Assembly (NCBI GenBank): GCA_033675265.1
Contig: JAUJYZ010000968.1
Location: 62,001-126,000, forward strand
From: Actinostola sp. cb2023
Taxonomy: Eukaryota; Cnidaria; Anthozoa; Actiniaria; Actinostolidae
Direction of reading: 5' to 3'
Length of the DNA stretch: 64,000 nt
Shown: piece after piece, positions 11,320 through 23,723 of the stretch
How positions within the stretch are numbered: position 1 is the stretch's first letter
How the letters are laid out: each line of letters begins with the position of its first letter
Program-made: the position numbers and the translations under genes
Notes under the pieces: generated by a model
What the model was told of the DNA's origin: nothing
What the model saw: only the letters and a program-made list of their open reading frames with translations
Databases searched by the model: none

Positions 11320-12308
11320 ATTTTCATGAACATATCATTTTGATATACACCTATTTCAAAAAAGGATGTCAGAGAGAAAGGAGATAGGAGAATGCTTATT
11401 CAAAGACCAAAGTTGACTGCTGGTCAGTTTAAATTATTATATTTTGGCTTCGTAATAATTACTTACAACTGAAAGCTTTTTGAACTAAATTGTAGTACCA
11501 TCTGATCTTAGAATGACCATTCACCATTCTCCTATCGCCTTACTCTCTGACAACTTATGCTTCATAACAATTTGGAAGACCGTAGTTGGCCAGATTTACA
11601 GACCACATGCTGACATGTACAAACAGCCAATATAGTATAATATCAACTAGCTAATATCACTCGGTGTATAAATGTAACAGACTGATGGATAATACTGTCT
11701 GGTGCTGCTTTAATTGCTCTTAGTCACAAGCAAAACTGGGACTTTCCAATTGACTGGTACTGGGGTTTTCAGATGAAATTCCATAAGTATAATACATGTT
11801 AGCTACTAGTTTAGCTACGAATATTCACAGCTTCACAAGGTCACTGACACACCACATGACCTGGTCCAGTTATGGGACTACCAGCACTTTCCGTGGAATA
11901 AATCCTAATCCACTGAGTGAATCCATTAGGATGCATGAAGAACAAGGATTTACAACATATCGCACTATGTCTCTCGCTATGCAACTAAGGCCGGAATTGT
12001 TATTGAACTTGGCACTGAACTTTGAATATTAATATAACACTTGCAAGACAAAATAGATCACAAATACATATTTCACTCACCTTTTCAAGCTATAATCGCA
12101 CGTAAAAGTAAGTCCCCTGTAAATTCGATTTGTGTATTATCTGTATACTGAATGACAGTCGCTATTTCAGTATCAAGATAGAGATAAATAAGCTTGTGTT
12201 TGAGTAGTTTGAGTTTGACGATCGAAATCTTCCCGCGCAAAAATCAAATTTCGCGCCAAAGAGGAAATGTGATACCATTCGAGATATGAGATGGTTTGAG
12301 ATCCCTTT
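11320..12308. other. No gene recognised
   Basis: A+T-rich sequence without supported open frames, tRNA or foldback structure. A 78-residue frame at 11796-12032 has no recognisable domain and is treated as chance. Confidence 0.5.
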
Positions 12309-14977
12309 ACTTCCGCTAGTGTCACAGTGTCACAGGGATTTTGAGAAAGAGAAGGTTCAATGAATAGTTCGTTTCACTTCCGCTAGTGTCACAGTGTCAC
12401 AGGGATTTTATAATTAAGAAAGAGAAGGTTCAATGAATAGTTCGTTTCACTTCCGCTAGTGTCACAGTGTCACGGGGATTTTGAGAAAGAGAAGGTTCAA
12501 TGAATAGTTCGTTTCACTTCCGCTAGTGTCACAGTGTCACAGGGATTTTAAGAAAGAGAAGGTACAATGAATAGTTCGTTTCACTTCCGCTAGTGTCACA
12601 GTGTCACAGGGATTTTAAGAAAGAGAAGGTTCAACGATCTATTGTTCGTTTCACTTCCGCTAGTCTCACAGTGTCACAGGGATTTTGAGAAAGAGAAGGT
12701 TCAATGAATAGTTCGTTTCACTTCCGCTAGTGTCACAGTGTCACAGGGATTTTAAGAAAGAGAAGGTTCAATGAATAGTTCGTTTCACTTCCGCTAGTGT
12801 CACAGTGTCACGGGGATTTTGAGAAAGAGAAGGTTCAATGAATAGTTCGTTTCACTTCCGCTAGTGTCACAGTGTCACAGGGATTTTAAGAAAGAGAAGG
12901 TTCAATGAATAGTTCGTTTCACTTCCGCTAGTGTCACAGTGTCACAGGGGATTTTAAGAAAGAGAAGGTTCAACGATCTATAGTTCGTTTCACTTCCGCT
13001 AGTCTCACAGTGTCACAGGGATTTTGAGAAAGAGAAGGTTCAATGAATAGTTCGTTTCACTTCCGCTAGTGTCACAGTGTCACAGGGATTTTAAGAAAGA
13101 GAAGGTTCAATGAATAGTTCGTTTCACTTCCGCTAGTGTCACAGTGTCACAGGGATTTTAAGAAAGAGAAGGTTCAACGATCTATAGTTCGTTTCACTTC
13201 CGCTAGTCTCACAGTGTCACAGGGATTTTGAGAAAGAGAAGGTTCAATGAATAGTTCGTTTCACTTCCGCTAGTGTCACAGTGTCACAGGGATTTTGAGA
13301 AAGAGAACGAGCTATAGTTCGTTTCACTTCCGCTAGTGTCACAATGTCACAGGGATTTTGAGAAACAGAAGGTTCAACGATCTATAGTTCGTTTCACTTC
13401 CGCTAGTGTCACAGTGTCACAGGGATTTTGAGAAAGAGAAGGTTCAATGAATAGTTCGTTTCACTTCCGCTAGTGTCACAGTGTCACAGGGATTTTGAGA
13501 AAGAGAACGAGCTATAGTTCGTTTCACTTCCGCTAGTGTCACAGTGTCACAGGGATTTTGAGAAACAGAAGGTTCAACGATCTATAGTTCGTTTCATTTC
13601 CGCTAGTGTCACAGTGTCACAGGGATTTTGAGAAACAGAAGGTTCAACGATCTATAGTTCGTTTCACTTTCGCTAGTGTCACAGTGTCACAGGGATTTGA
13701 GAAAGAGAAGGTTCAACGATCTATAGTTCGTTTCACTTCCGCTAGTGTCACAGTGTCACAGGGATTTTGAGAAAGAGAAGGTTCAATGAATAGTTCGTTT
13801 CACTTCCGCTAGTGTCACAGTGTAACAGGGATTTTGAGAAAGAGAAGGTTCAATGAATAATTAATTCGTTTCACTTTCGTTAGTGTCACAGTGTCACAGG
13901 GATTTTGAGAAAGAGAAGGTTCAACGATCTATAGTTCGTTTCACTTCCGCTAGTGTCACAGTGTCACAGGGATTTTGAGAAAGAGAAGGCTCAATGAATA
14001 GTTCGTTTCACTTCCGCTAGTGTCACAGTGTCACAGGGATTTTGAGAAAGAGAAGGTTCAACGATCTATAGTTCGTTTCACTTCCGCTAGTGTCACAGTG
14101 TCACAGGGATTTTGAGAAAGAGAAGGTTCAATGGATAGTTCGTTTCACTTCCGCTAGTGTCACAGTGTCACAGTGATTTTGAGAAAGAGAAGGTTCAATT
14201 GGATAGTTCGTTTCACTTCCGCTAGTGTCACAGTGTCACAGTGATTTTGAGAAAGAGAAGGTTCAATGGATAGTTCGTTTCACTTCCGCTAGTGTCACAG
14301 TGTCACAGGGATTTTGAGAAAGAGAAGGTTCAATGGATAGTTCGTTTCACTCCCGCTAGTGTCACGGTGTCACAGGGATTTTGAGAAAGAGAAGGTTCAA
14401 TGTATAGTTCGTTTCACTTCCGCTAGTGTCACAGTGTCACAGTGATTTTGAGAAAGAGAAGGTTCAATGGATAGTTCGTTTCACTTCCGCTAGTGTCACA
14501 GTGTCACAGGGATTTTGAGAAAGAGAAGGTTCAATGGATAGTTCGTTTCTCTTCCGCTAGTGTCACAGTGTCACAGGGATTTCGAGAAAGAGAAGGTTCA
14601 ATGGATAGTTCGTTTCACTTCCGCTAGTGTCACAGTGTCACAGGGATTTTGAGAAAGAGAAGGTTCAATGGATAGTTCGTTTCACTTCCGCTAGTGTCAC
14701 AGTGTCACAGGGATTTCGAGAAAGAGAAGGTTCAATGGATAGTTCGTTTCACTTCCGCTAGTGTCACAGTGTCACAGGGATTTTGAGAAAGAGAAGGTTC
14801 AATGGATAGTTCGTTTCACTTCCGCTAGTGTCACAGTGTCACAGGGATTTTGAGAAAGAGAAGGTTCAATGGATAGTTCGTTTCACTTCCGCTAGTGTCA
14901 CAGTGTCACAGGGATTTTGAGAAAGAGAAGGTTCAATGGATAGTTCGTTTCACTTCCGCTAGTGTCACAGTGTCAAA
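12309..14977. repeat. 67-bp tandem satellite, about 40 copies
   Basis: Head-to-tail units of CACTTCCGCTAGTGTCACAG / TGTCACAGGGATTTTGAGAA / AGAGAAGGTTCAATGGATAG / TTCGTTT. Spacing of CTTCCGCTAG is 67 bp where counted (14283, 14350, 14417). Variants include units with GAACGAGCTATAG, CAACGATCTATAG or ATTTTAAG in place of the common forms. The right third is nearly uniform (AATGGATAG), while the left two thirds interleave variant units. Each unit carries direct GTGTCACA copies. Identical repeats with no distinct spacers exclude a CRISPR array. Confidence 0.95.
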
Positions 14978-15515
14978 GGACATGTCTTTGTAGATCGAGG
15001 CATCTATTGTTATTCAAATCTTGACCTGGTTCAGGTCATTGCTATCTAGTGTTTTCCGTATTCCACCGCTATCTCTTTTAACTGAAATAACTAAATTACC
15101 ATTAAGGCGCTCTACATCACAATGCTTGAAAAACGTGCTTAAAGCTATTGCTAACGTCTTTTTCTACGTTTAGTTAAGCATACTACTCCATGAATCAATA
15201 TACCACAAATCAGAGTAGATAACTAGGTCCAGACTTCAGTCTCGAGCTCGTTTGAGTACAGAAGCGCCACGATCGCATAACTTGCATGTGGGATCTATAA
15301 CATAAACATACGTTCATGTCATGTACTGCTTTTGCGTCTCGAACATCGTAGCTAGCGCTGAAAAAAGAAAAACGTTCCTATGCACGAGTTGCAGAAAGCG
15401 TTATACAATATGTGTCCCGTCAAGAGGGATCTTGCTATTTCGAACCTGAAGAAAGACACAACAAAAGGTAATAACTATCTTTCTGTTCGCCATTCCAAGT
15501 AAGCCACAGCTGTGA
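14978..15515. other. No gene recognised
   Basis: Unique sequence between the satellite and the truncated DIRS element. No supported coding frame or repeat seen. Confidence 0.4.
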
Positions 15516-15519
15516 ACGT

Positions 15520-16009
15520 TCTTACCCGTATCAATCCTCTACATCTTCAGAGTCACTATCCCCACTCTCATACTGAACGCCATCATCAGTCGCCATATTC
15601 TCACACTGGATACTGCACATGTCAGTGCACTTCTTGCCAAGATGAGGACAACCCGTTGCGTGTACTTGGGTCTTCCCTAGACGATCCTTCCAGACCAAGA
15701 ACTTGCAGATATCATCTGGACTTGAAGAGGGAAGATTCTTAGGCAGTGGCAGGGCGGCGAGAAAGGTCTCGAGCTCTGCTTTTCGTAAGGAGCAGCACTA
15801 GCCGCCAACCGAAGCTCAGTGAGTCTGGCATCAATAGAATGGAGGTCCAATTCGAAGCTAAGTGGGGTAGATGGGGGGCGTGGTCTGCGTTGAAAGCCAC
15901 ATTGTTGACAAAACCGAAAGGTCTGATCGTTTGGGTAGGAACAGGTGGGGCAAGCGACCGCTGGGCAAAAGAGACACGGGACTAATGGCAAAACCTGCAA
16001 TAACGACAA
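15520..16009 (-). pseudogene. DIRS tyrosine-recombinase ORF, N-terminal part
   Basis: Minus strand. Starts with a zinc-ribbon-like CPTC-x9-FCQQCG, then LDLHSIDARLTELR and PYEKQ. Reading shifts frame near 15745 and continues NLPSSSPDDICKFLVWKDRLGKTQVHATGCPHL.. This is the N-terminal layout of the tyrosine recombinase encoded by animal DIRS elements. The catalytic R..HxxR..Y part is absent because the element is cut off around 15520. Confidence 0.55.
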
Positions 16010-16065
16010 GAGAAAATGAGACCAAAAAATATAGCATGTTTATTTAAGTAAGCCATGAAATATGT

Positions 16066-17049
16066 TTACACTAACGGTAACGGGCCCAAATCGAGAACGT
16101 TCAAAAGCGAGAGATCCTGAAAACCCAAAGGTCCCAAGGGAGTGGCCAGTCCGCAGAAAATCCTTCTTTGGAGGGCGCCAGGACGACGCCTGTGGTGCCT
16201 TTTACAGCCAATAGTTCTGCACAGGATGACGAGGTCCGCAAGACTGGCCACCAAGATTGCCTTGGCCTGAGGTCAGGGACCACCATCGTGAAGGGGATAC
16301 AAAAGCCCTTAAGAAAACGTAGAACTTGTGGAATCAAGCAGATGGGTGGATACACATATGGATTGGCGAAAAGACCAGGGTCACTTTGGAGATTTTGGGC
16401 CAAGATATTGATAGAGCGAGCCTCTGGCGTCGGGTATGGAGCGATGAAAGGTAGGCGAGCCCCTGACAGGTCTCCCTGAGCGTTGGAGGGGAGGGCCATG
16501 AGGTCGACCGAGTGGCCTTGTGGTCCGTCAAAGAGAACTTGGATACGGATCCAAATGTGTGGCGCAATCTTGGCGTCCTGAAGAGCAAGACTTCTAGACG
16601 GTGCATCGGCTGGGTTTTGCCCACAGGGAATGAATCGCGGGTTCAAAGAACAGTTCGCCTCCAACAAGACATGGAAAACTTCCTTCAAGGCACCGGAGAG
16701 ATGATGTGATCTTGCACCCTGTTTGCGCCAAGAATGGATAAAGGACTGATTGTCTACCATGATGTCAACCCAGGAGTTCCTGATCGCAGGCAGAAACGAC
16801 TTAAGGACATTGGCAACAGCAAGGGTCTCTTTCACAACTATGCTAGCCGAGGACAATGATGGTGGCCAGAAATCGTAGATGGAGGCTTGGATGGCTTCAG
16901 AGGAGAAGGAGACCCCGCCCCAGGCATAAGACGATGCGTCAGAGGCAAGAAGTACTTGAACATGTTTTTCGGTCCTCCAAGGCAGACTGCCAGTCCATGA
17001 CTTGAGGAAGAGCCAGTGCTGAACTTCTTCACGAAGCGAACCCGAAAGC
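16066..17049 (-). pseudogene. DIRS RNase H region
   Basis: Minus strand. Carries LLASDASSYAWGG (the first acidic residue of the retroelement RNase H), KETLAVANVL, IMVDNQSFIHSWRKQG and NPADAPSR, followed by the DIRS C-terminal block GPQGHSVDLMALPSNAQ..PEARSINILAQNL. The open frame starts at 17090 inside the neighbouring TIR, so its first 12 residues (MTGESRFLL..) are not DIRS. Near the end, two frames share the 16066-16254 stretch, indicating a frameshift. It was continuous with the RT region at 18911-19893 before the 17054-18910 insertion. Confidence 0.7.
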
Positions 17050-17053
17050 TTAA

Positions 17054-18910
17054 GAGAGGATGTCAGTAAGAATCGAGATTCGCCGGTCAACTAAAAAAAA
17101 TCGAATTTAATTTTCTTTCGCCATATCATTCCTTTCGATGACCTATTTTAGGGAAAAATACTAAAAAGTTCCAGCGATTTTTATTTTAGGAGAAATTTGG
17201 AGTTTTTAAAAACCCGCCTGATGACTGAAAATTTTCGGCTAAATTATAAGGCAACTTGGAACAGTCGGTGTGTGTTCATCTCTAGCACTACAACAACGAC
17301 ATTCAGCATACTTAATAAACGTTTCTTGGTCTTTTCTACTGTAGTATTTATTTTTGTGTAACTTTTGTAGTTATTTTTCAAATTTGGTTTTAAAAAGGTG
17401 TACTGAGCGCCATGAACGGAACGTTGAAATATAGGCAATGTTTAAGGTACAAAAACGGAATCTGGTACCTAATTCTTTGAGGAAAACGCCATGCCCCAGG
17501 AAAGCTTCACCTTTGCTCTTTCAGTTTAGAAAGTTTCAACTTTGAGAATTCAATGTAGCATTTTTGAGAAATAAAAATATTATGCTTGGGACTGTCAAAA
17601 TTAGCATAATTTCGGCCTCTCGCGGACATTTTTGTCGTTAAAACACAAAACTTAATGCCAAAACACGACTACCTTGCACTGTTAGTTGATCACTGCCAAC
17701 AGATAACAATCTTGGAGTTAATAGGAATGATTTTCAACAATATTTGAGCTATTTCAGCCACATTAAGCTCCTAAAATAGTGAAAATTAGCATATTCATTG
17801 GTCAAATAAACACCGTAGTATTGGCCGTTTCCGAAAATTATGGTTCTTCACTTTAAATGCTTAGAATTTGCCCCAAATAAGATTTACAAACAATTAAGCT
17901 GATTTATACTTAAAACTGGCGCTTATTCATGAAGAGTTTGGATATTTTGACTGGATGCTCCACTTTGTTGACAAGCCAATTATGTAACGCAATGTAACTG
18001 CTGCAAGTCACGCTACTGCCCTTCGAATATTTTTTTTGCGGCAAGAAATAATAGTTTTAATCATAAAATATAAAATAAAACAGAATTCATACTTGCTTGA
18101 AAGGGTGGAATTTCGTATAAATGTCGTTTAGACAAAATTTGTAAATTTTTCTGTGAGATGCTATTATCTGATCGACAATCTATGCTAATGATTTTAACTT
18201 TTGCGAGAGTTATTTACGACCCATTGTTGAAAGGCATTCCTATTGACTCGAAGATTGTTTTCCATCAGCAGCAATCAACTAAAAGTGAAAGATAGTCGTG
18301 TTTTGGCATTACGTTTTGTGTTTGGACGACAAAAATGTCCGCGATAGGTCGAAATTAATGCTAATTTTGGCAGTCCCAAGCATAATATTTTTATTTCTCA
18401 AAAATGCTACATTGAATTCTCAAAGTTGAAACTTTCTAAACTGAAAGAGCAAAGGTGAAACTTTCCTGGGGCATGGCGTTTTCCTCAAAGAATTAGGTAC
18501 CAGATTCCGTTTTCGTACCTCAAACATTGCCTATATTTCGACGTTCCGTTCATGGCGCTCAGTACACCTTTTTAAAACAAATTTGAAAAATAACTACAAA
18601 CGTTACACATAAATAAATACTACAGTAGAAAATACCAAGAAACGTTTATTAAGTATGCTGAATGTCGTTGTTGTAGTGCTAGAGATGAACACACACCGAC
18701 TGTTCCAAGTTGCCTTATAATTTAGCCAAAAATGTTCAGTCATCAGGCGGGTTTTTGAAAACTGCAAATTTCTTCTAAAATAAAAATCGCTGGAACTTTT
18801 TAGTATTTTTCCCTAAAATAGGTCATCGAAAGGAATGATATGGCGAAAGAAAATTAAATTCGATTTTTTTTAGTTGACCGGCGAATCTCGATTCTTACTG
18901 ACATCCTCTC
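17054..18910. mobile_element. 1.86-kb palindromic TTAA element (non-autonomous)
   Basis: Flanked by TTAA on both sides (17050-17053, 18911-18914). Ends GAGAGGATGTCAGTAAG and complement. Arms of about 0.7 kb match closely, with a small unpaired centre near 17780-18190. No transposase. ACCTATTTT lies 87 bp and a CGATTTTTA block 121 bp from the left end, as in the elements at 45810 and 50510. It is inserted between the RT and RNase H regions of a DIRS element, splitting a formerly continuous ORF. Confidence 0.88.
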
Positions 18911-19893
18911 TTAATTGGTTTCTTGGATTTGAACCCTCGGGCGATGGCTAGGTTCATTTCATTTGTGAATAATCGCGCCCCAGGGACGGCAAGGGACAAC
19001 GAGTTACATTTCCCAGCAAGTAGCGTGAGAAAGTCCTGTGAAAGTATTTCATCAAGAAGAGTGACAAACTTCTCCTTCTTACTAGGGAGGAGACGAAACG
19101 TCTGGCTTTGGGAATCCCAGATATGGGACCTGCATGGATGGTACGAGAGTAGACTTGGACAGACCAATGACGTAACCAAGCCGTAGTACATGAAAGCAGA
19201 CCAGGAAAATGGAGGCTGATGCCAAGGCGAAGTCGATCTGTTCACAAGAAGCGAGAGAACTGTAAACTGCAGACAAATTGGAGGGGTCCGACAGGCACAG
19301 CTGGCCATTGTGACGGTCATCAATGTATAAGGCGCAAGGAATACCGATGGATCTGAAGAAATGAGACGCAAGGAGGCCAGTGGTGTGGTAAATGTAGGCA
19401 GAAAGTTTCCAACCAAACGGAATGGTGTTACTGGTGAAAAACCAACCGGTCCATTCGAAACCAAAATAGGTTCTACTGGAATCAGAGAGACGAATATGAT
19501 TGTAGCCTGACTTATCGTCGCAAACCATCTGAAAGGTATGAGGCTGTACATAACGTGGAAGCATGGAGAGATGATCGACGGAGAACGGTTTGTCACACAT
19601 CCAAAGGTTGAGAAAACGGTCGTCATTACATAGGCGTGGCTTGAGGGCTCGACGGTTAGCGGCATTACAAGATGGGGTGGGTCCACTTCACCAACTTTTC
19701 CCCAAATAGATATAGCTCCTGAAGCGAGTCTGTGCAAAATTGTTTTAGAGATGAAATCGGAAAACGTTTTGCAGGAGGGATGGTTAAGAAGGACAGTCCG
19801 AGGAGGCAAGTTGGAGTCATAATGGATGCCTTCGAAGGTACCCTTATAGTGTCTGAAGTATTTAGTAATCAGCACACAAACAATTGCGGACAT
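18911..19893 (-). pseudogene. DIRS reverse transcriptase, frameshifted
   Basis: Minus strand. The start (19893 to about 19640) reads ..ISIWGKVGEVDPPHLVMPLTVEP, the entry to a DIRS RT domain. A frameshift moves reading to 19600-19082 (FQMVCDDKSGYNHI, FGFEWTGWFF, CALYIDDR), where YIDD is the RT active site. Another shift near 19100 returns to the first frame (LPSKKEKFVTLLDEIL..NEMNLAIARGFKSKK). Two frameshifts and the TTAA insertion make it inactive. Confidence 0.72.
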
Positions 19894-20212
19894 ACCGCAC
19901 GGCTGAACACGAAATCAGCACACAAACAATTGCGGACATACCGCCCGGCTGAATACGAAATCAGCACAAAAACAATTGCGGACCTACCGCCCGGCTGAAC
20001 ACGAAATCAGCACAAAAACAATTGCGGACATACCGCCCGGCTGAACACGAAATCAGCACAAAAATATTTGCGGACCTACCGCCCGGCTGAACACGAAATC
20101 AGCACAAAAACAACTGCGGACATACCGCCTGGCTGAACACGAAATCAGCATAAAAACAATTGCGGACATACCGCCCGGCTGAACACGAAATCAGCACAAA
20201 ATCAATTGCGGA
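19867..20212. repeat. 46-bp minisatellite, about 8 copies
   Basis: Units AATCAGCACAAAAACAATTG / CGGACATACCGCCCGGCTGA / ACACGA repeat every 46 bp (starts at 19867, 19913, 19959 and so on). It lies just upstream of the DIRS RT ORF, between it and the gag-like ORF. Confidence 0.92.
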
Positions 20213-20820
20213 AGGTAACAAGAAAAATGACGACGACAATAATGACGCGTGGTAATAACAATGATAATAACACATAATAATAACAGGACCAATGGTAAGA
20301 AAAGAAAGATAAAAACTATAATAATAACCGGGGTAATTATAACGTTGATTTATTACACTAATGCAAATTTTTTTTAAATTCACGAAACTCGATAAAACTA
20401 TAATGGCGTATAAAACCACATAAAGCAAGCACAGAATGAAAGGAAAACGAACAAATAGGCAAAACAAAACAGTGTAAAATGTACAAAAGACACTACATAC
20501 CAGCGTACAATAGCTGAGAAAAACGGCACTGATTAATGCTCATCAACATGCAGAACGGCAACAAGAAACGTGGTACCAAAAAACTGCTACCATACTAAAA
20601 TTACTGACTAGAAACAGCGAAAACATAACTAAACAATAACTAAAAACTAGAAACAAGTAATACTAAAAGCAGAAAAAGGCGAAGGGGACCATATAAAAGA
20701 CAGGAAACAAACGCTAACCCGGTGAAGCGAGGACCGTGAATGACGAGAAGCATGGCCGCAAAAACTGATAACAAGTCATGAACTAAATAGAAAACAGCTA
20801 TACTAAAGATAGAATACTTT
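20213..20820. other. Decayed internal DIRS sequence or unique DNA
   Basis: A-rich stretch between the minisatellite and the gag-like start. No frame recognised; probably the deleted rest of the DIRS first ORF. Confidence 0.35.
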
Positions 20821-21215
20821 TAATGTCTTTACCTCTAACGGAGGTAAAGACATCTAACTTGAGGAACAACCACCGGTGCTTGAGAACCTGAAGCAGAACT
20901 GGCAGAAGGCTGACTGGCAGAAGGCTGTGAAGGTTGAGAACCAGAAGTATTGGAAGGCTGAGAGGCGACGACCCGGACCGCGGACGCGAGGCCAGAAGCT
21001 TGAGGGACTTGAGGCTCAGTTGCAATCGAAGAGGGGCGTTTGGAAGCCATGAGCTCGTGCAGAATTTTGACTCGTTTCAGTATCACTTTTTAAGAGCGCT
21101 ACAAGAACCTGTTGCTCCGACCGAAGATCTCAAGTGCGAATGGTGGGTGGTTACCCAGCCCTTATATACACAGGGGGAGACCGCTGAGAATAGGGTTGTC
21201 AGTGCAGCATAATGA
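20821..21215 (-). pseudogene. DIRS gag-like ORF start and 5' terminal region
   Basis: Minus strand. From about 21050: MASKRPSSIATEPQVPQASG, then Ser/Gln/Pro-rich repeats (SQPSASQPSASSASG) ending within 50 residues. Such a Ser-rich MASKRPSS start precedes the gag ORF of DIRS-type elements as I remember them. The flank 21060-21215 (pyrimidine-rich, TATATA near 21170) could be the 5' terminal repeat. The ORF is truncated. Confidence 0.4.
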
Positions 21216-21884
21216 TATTTTGAGCTAGAAAGAACCATGTGTCTCATGATCTGAAACAAAACAATCTTAATTAATTAATCGGATATTCATGCATGTATAC
21301 ATGTATAGTAATGGTGTTACATTACAAGTCATACCCCTGGGCAGGTTCCTTTTCTAACGGAACTTTGTGTTTAAAATATATGCTGCACTGACATCCTTTT
21401 TGAAAAAAATGTGGAGGAAAAATAAGGATTAATTTTGTTATTGTTTTTTGAATTACTTGAAATTACCTTAGGCATAAAGCAACCAGAATCAATTATTATT
21501 GATTGGAAAGTTCAAAACAAATTTTGAAATTACAATGCCATTTTACAAGTCAAGTCAGCCTCTATTTTGTATAATCCATGTAATTTAATGTAATTAATAT
21601 ACTGGTTAATGTATACGATTGAATTTTTAAAAATGACTGAAAAGCACAACCAAGGGGAATGGGTTTTAGTTCGAGATAGCAGGCATTATTTGAGATAGCG
21701 GGAGTCTACAAGTCTGTATATAATACACATAGTTTTATAAACATGGTGCAGAATGACAAATATTGCTTAATTTCTTAATGCTATATTTTCTATAGTATTC
21801 TAGAAAGGAATTTGTAATAAAATATTGCTTGATTAAGTACATGTACATCTATATACAATATGTCAATAACATGAAATTGGAAAA
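21216..21884. other. No gene recognised
   Basis: A+T-rich spacer between the DIRS remnant and the HMGXB3-like pseudogene. No supported frame or foldback. Confidence 0.4.
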
Positions 21885-22705
21885 TCATTTTGTGTTAATT
21901 ACTGTAAATCGCCAATAGCAATCCCTGCTTAGGCTTTGTTCCTTTTTCATATTTGAAAGGATGCTGCTCCTCTGCTTTTGTACAATTTCTTCATTATGAT
22001 AAAAATCCATTAAAAAATTGTAAAGAAAATGAACAAGAAAAGATTGCATTGTAGAACTTCTGAGCCGTTTGACATTCTTGCTGTTGTTCTGACATTCCTG
22101 ATAACTTGTTTTTATGGCATCTCTTTGATCACACAAGTTAATATTGTGGAAAGCACATAAGGATGATTTGTGGGGGTTTGAAGCACTGTGAAATCTATCA
22201 CCAACAACATAACGTCTTGAGGTCTTGGAAATGGGGTGTACAAGGTTCTCTAATGTACACTCTTCATTGCTCAGTACTTTTTCATTTCCAGCTCTAAACT
22301 CAGCTGTCACTATTTCAGGGACACTAACCTGAGAATGTAAGAAAAACATCAATAAACATTAACCAACAAATGATATATTTTCTCTTTACTTTTGTGAGAA
22401 ATTTGTAAATTAATATTAAAATTATTAATGTAATGGTCCATGTAAGAACTTGGCAGCTGAACATCACGATGGAATGCTTACATTTTCTATTGTTTTGAAA
22501 CTGGTGATCTCATTGGCTTAAGGTGGCTCAAAAATGGAGTTATTTTAATAAATGCGCTAACAAAATAAAACTAAATTTTAAATCCCCCAAACAGCATCTT
22601 TTATAAACTAAATGTTCTAAATAAACACACTGAGAAATGCTTTCTCTTAGAAATAACTTCTGTAAATTTGCGATTAACTTAGTAGTAGTAGTAGTTGTTG
22701 TAGTA

Positions 22706-23723
22706 CAGTACAGCTCAGATGTATCTTAACATTTTTTGCGTGGAAACTGCGGGTTTTTCGCGTGTAAATTTCTTCCAAATTACACTCGCGCGGACGTGTT
22801 TGCGTGTATAAAACACGCGGTTTTGTCCGCGCGAATGCGCGACAATTACACTTACTTTCTGCTCCTTGAATCAGTCATGCTTGTTGTTCGAACAAAAGCC
22901 TTGGATTAAATCATTAAACATAACAATCGTAGCGGTTTGATTTGTTTTGAACAAACGATCGGGTCCGGTCCGATACTGAGATCGATAGAATCCACCAAAT
23001 ACTTTCTGCCGATTCAAGTCTTCAGATTTTGTCAAAATCATTGGAACATACTGTAGAAATTATCATCTACATCTACATCATAACATAGTGAATGGATTCT
23101 AGTTGCTTTTCCACATTTATCAATTACAAAGATACTACTGTTGTAGTACGTTTCAGTAAAAGTGGTAAACAAAGATTTTCACGTGCTCACACACCATGTG
23201 TCAATCAAAGTGTCTGAAACATAACATTCTCACGTGCACGCTAAATAGTGCCAACGAACCTGTGATTTTAGAACTGATAACGCTGAAAGTTGGTGGGAAA
23301 GACATTTTGAATCAGTCGTAGTATTGCATTGGATTGTGATTTCAAGATTTCATTTAAACTTTTGGGGTCTTTATCGCCTTATTGTAAAGTAAAGACACAA
23401 GACTAGAAGCTTCTTCAAGTTTGATTTCTTCTAATTAATTCAATACCGCACCGTCTCAACGAGAAGTCAACGAAGATCGTACTTCAGAAATTACGGCTTT
23501 CCGAATACTTAATCCCCTTTGTTAACGAAGAGAAAAGAAATCATTATTATATACAATGAAATATAACAAAGAAAAACTACACGCAGTGGAAGAAAATTAC
23601 ACTCAATTACACGCAGTTTACTGCGTGTAGTTTACACGCACTGCTTCAAAGCTTGGCAGAAAGTGCGTGTAGTACACTCGATTTACACGCGTGTATATGT
23701 TAAGATACATCCTAGCTGTACTG
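22706..23723. mobile_element. 1.0-kb Tc1/mariner-like foldback with TA duplication
   Basis: Ends CAGTACAGCTCAGATGTATC and GATACATCCTAGCTGTACTG, flanked by TA (22704-22705, 23724-23725). CpG-rich motifs (ACGCG, TGCGTGTA) repeat near both ends. No transposase frame. It lies in the last intron of the HMGXB3-like gene. Confidence 0.75.

Noticed and set aside
12309..14977. Regular repeat array as a CRISPR
   Set aside because: Units are contiguous 67-bp copies without unique spacers, no cas genes, and the genome is eukaryotic; it is a satellite.
16168..16709. Plus-strand frames opposite the DIRS RNase H
   Set aside because: Antisense shadows of the recognised minus-strand coding region.
17244..17438. 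Small frames within the palindromic TTAA element
   Set aside because: They lie in non-coding TIR arms and are mirrored in the other arm; no domain.
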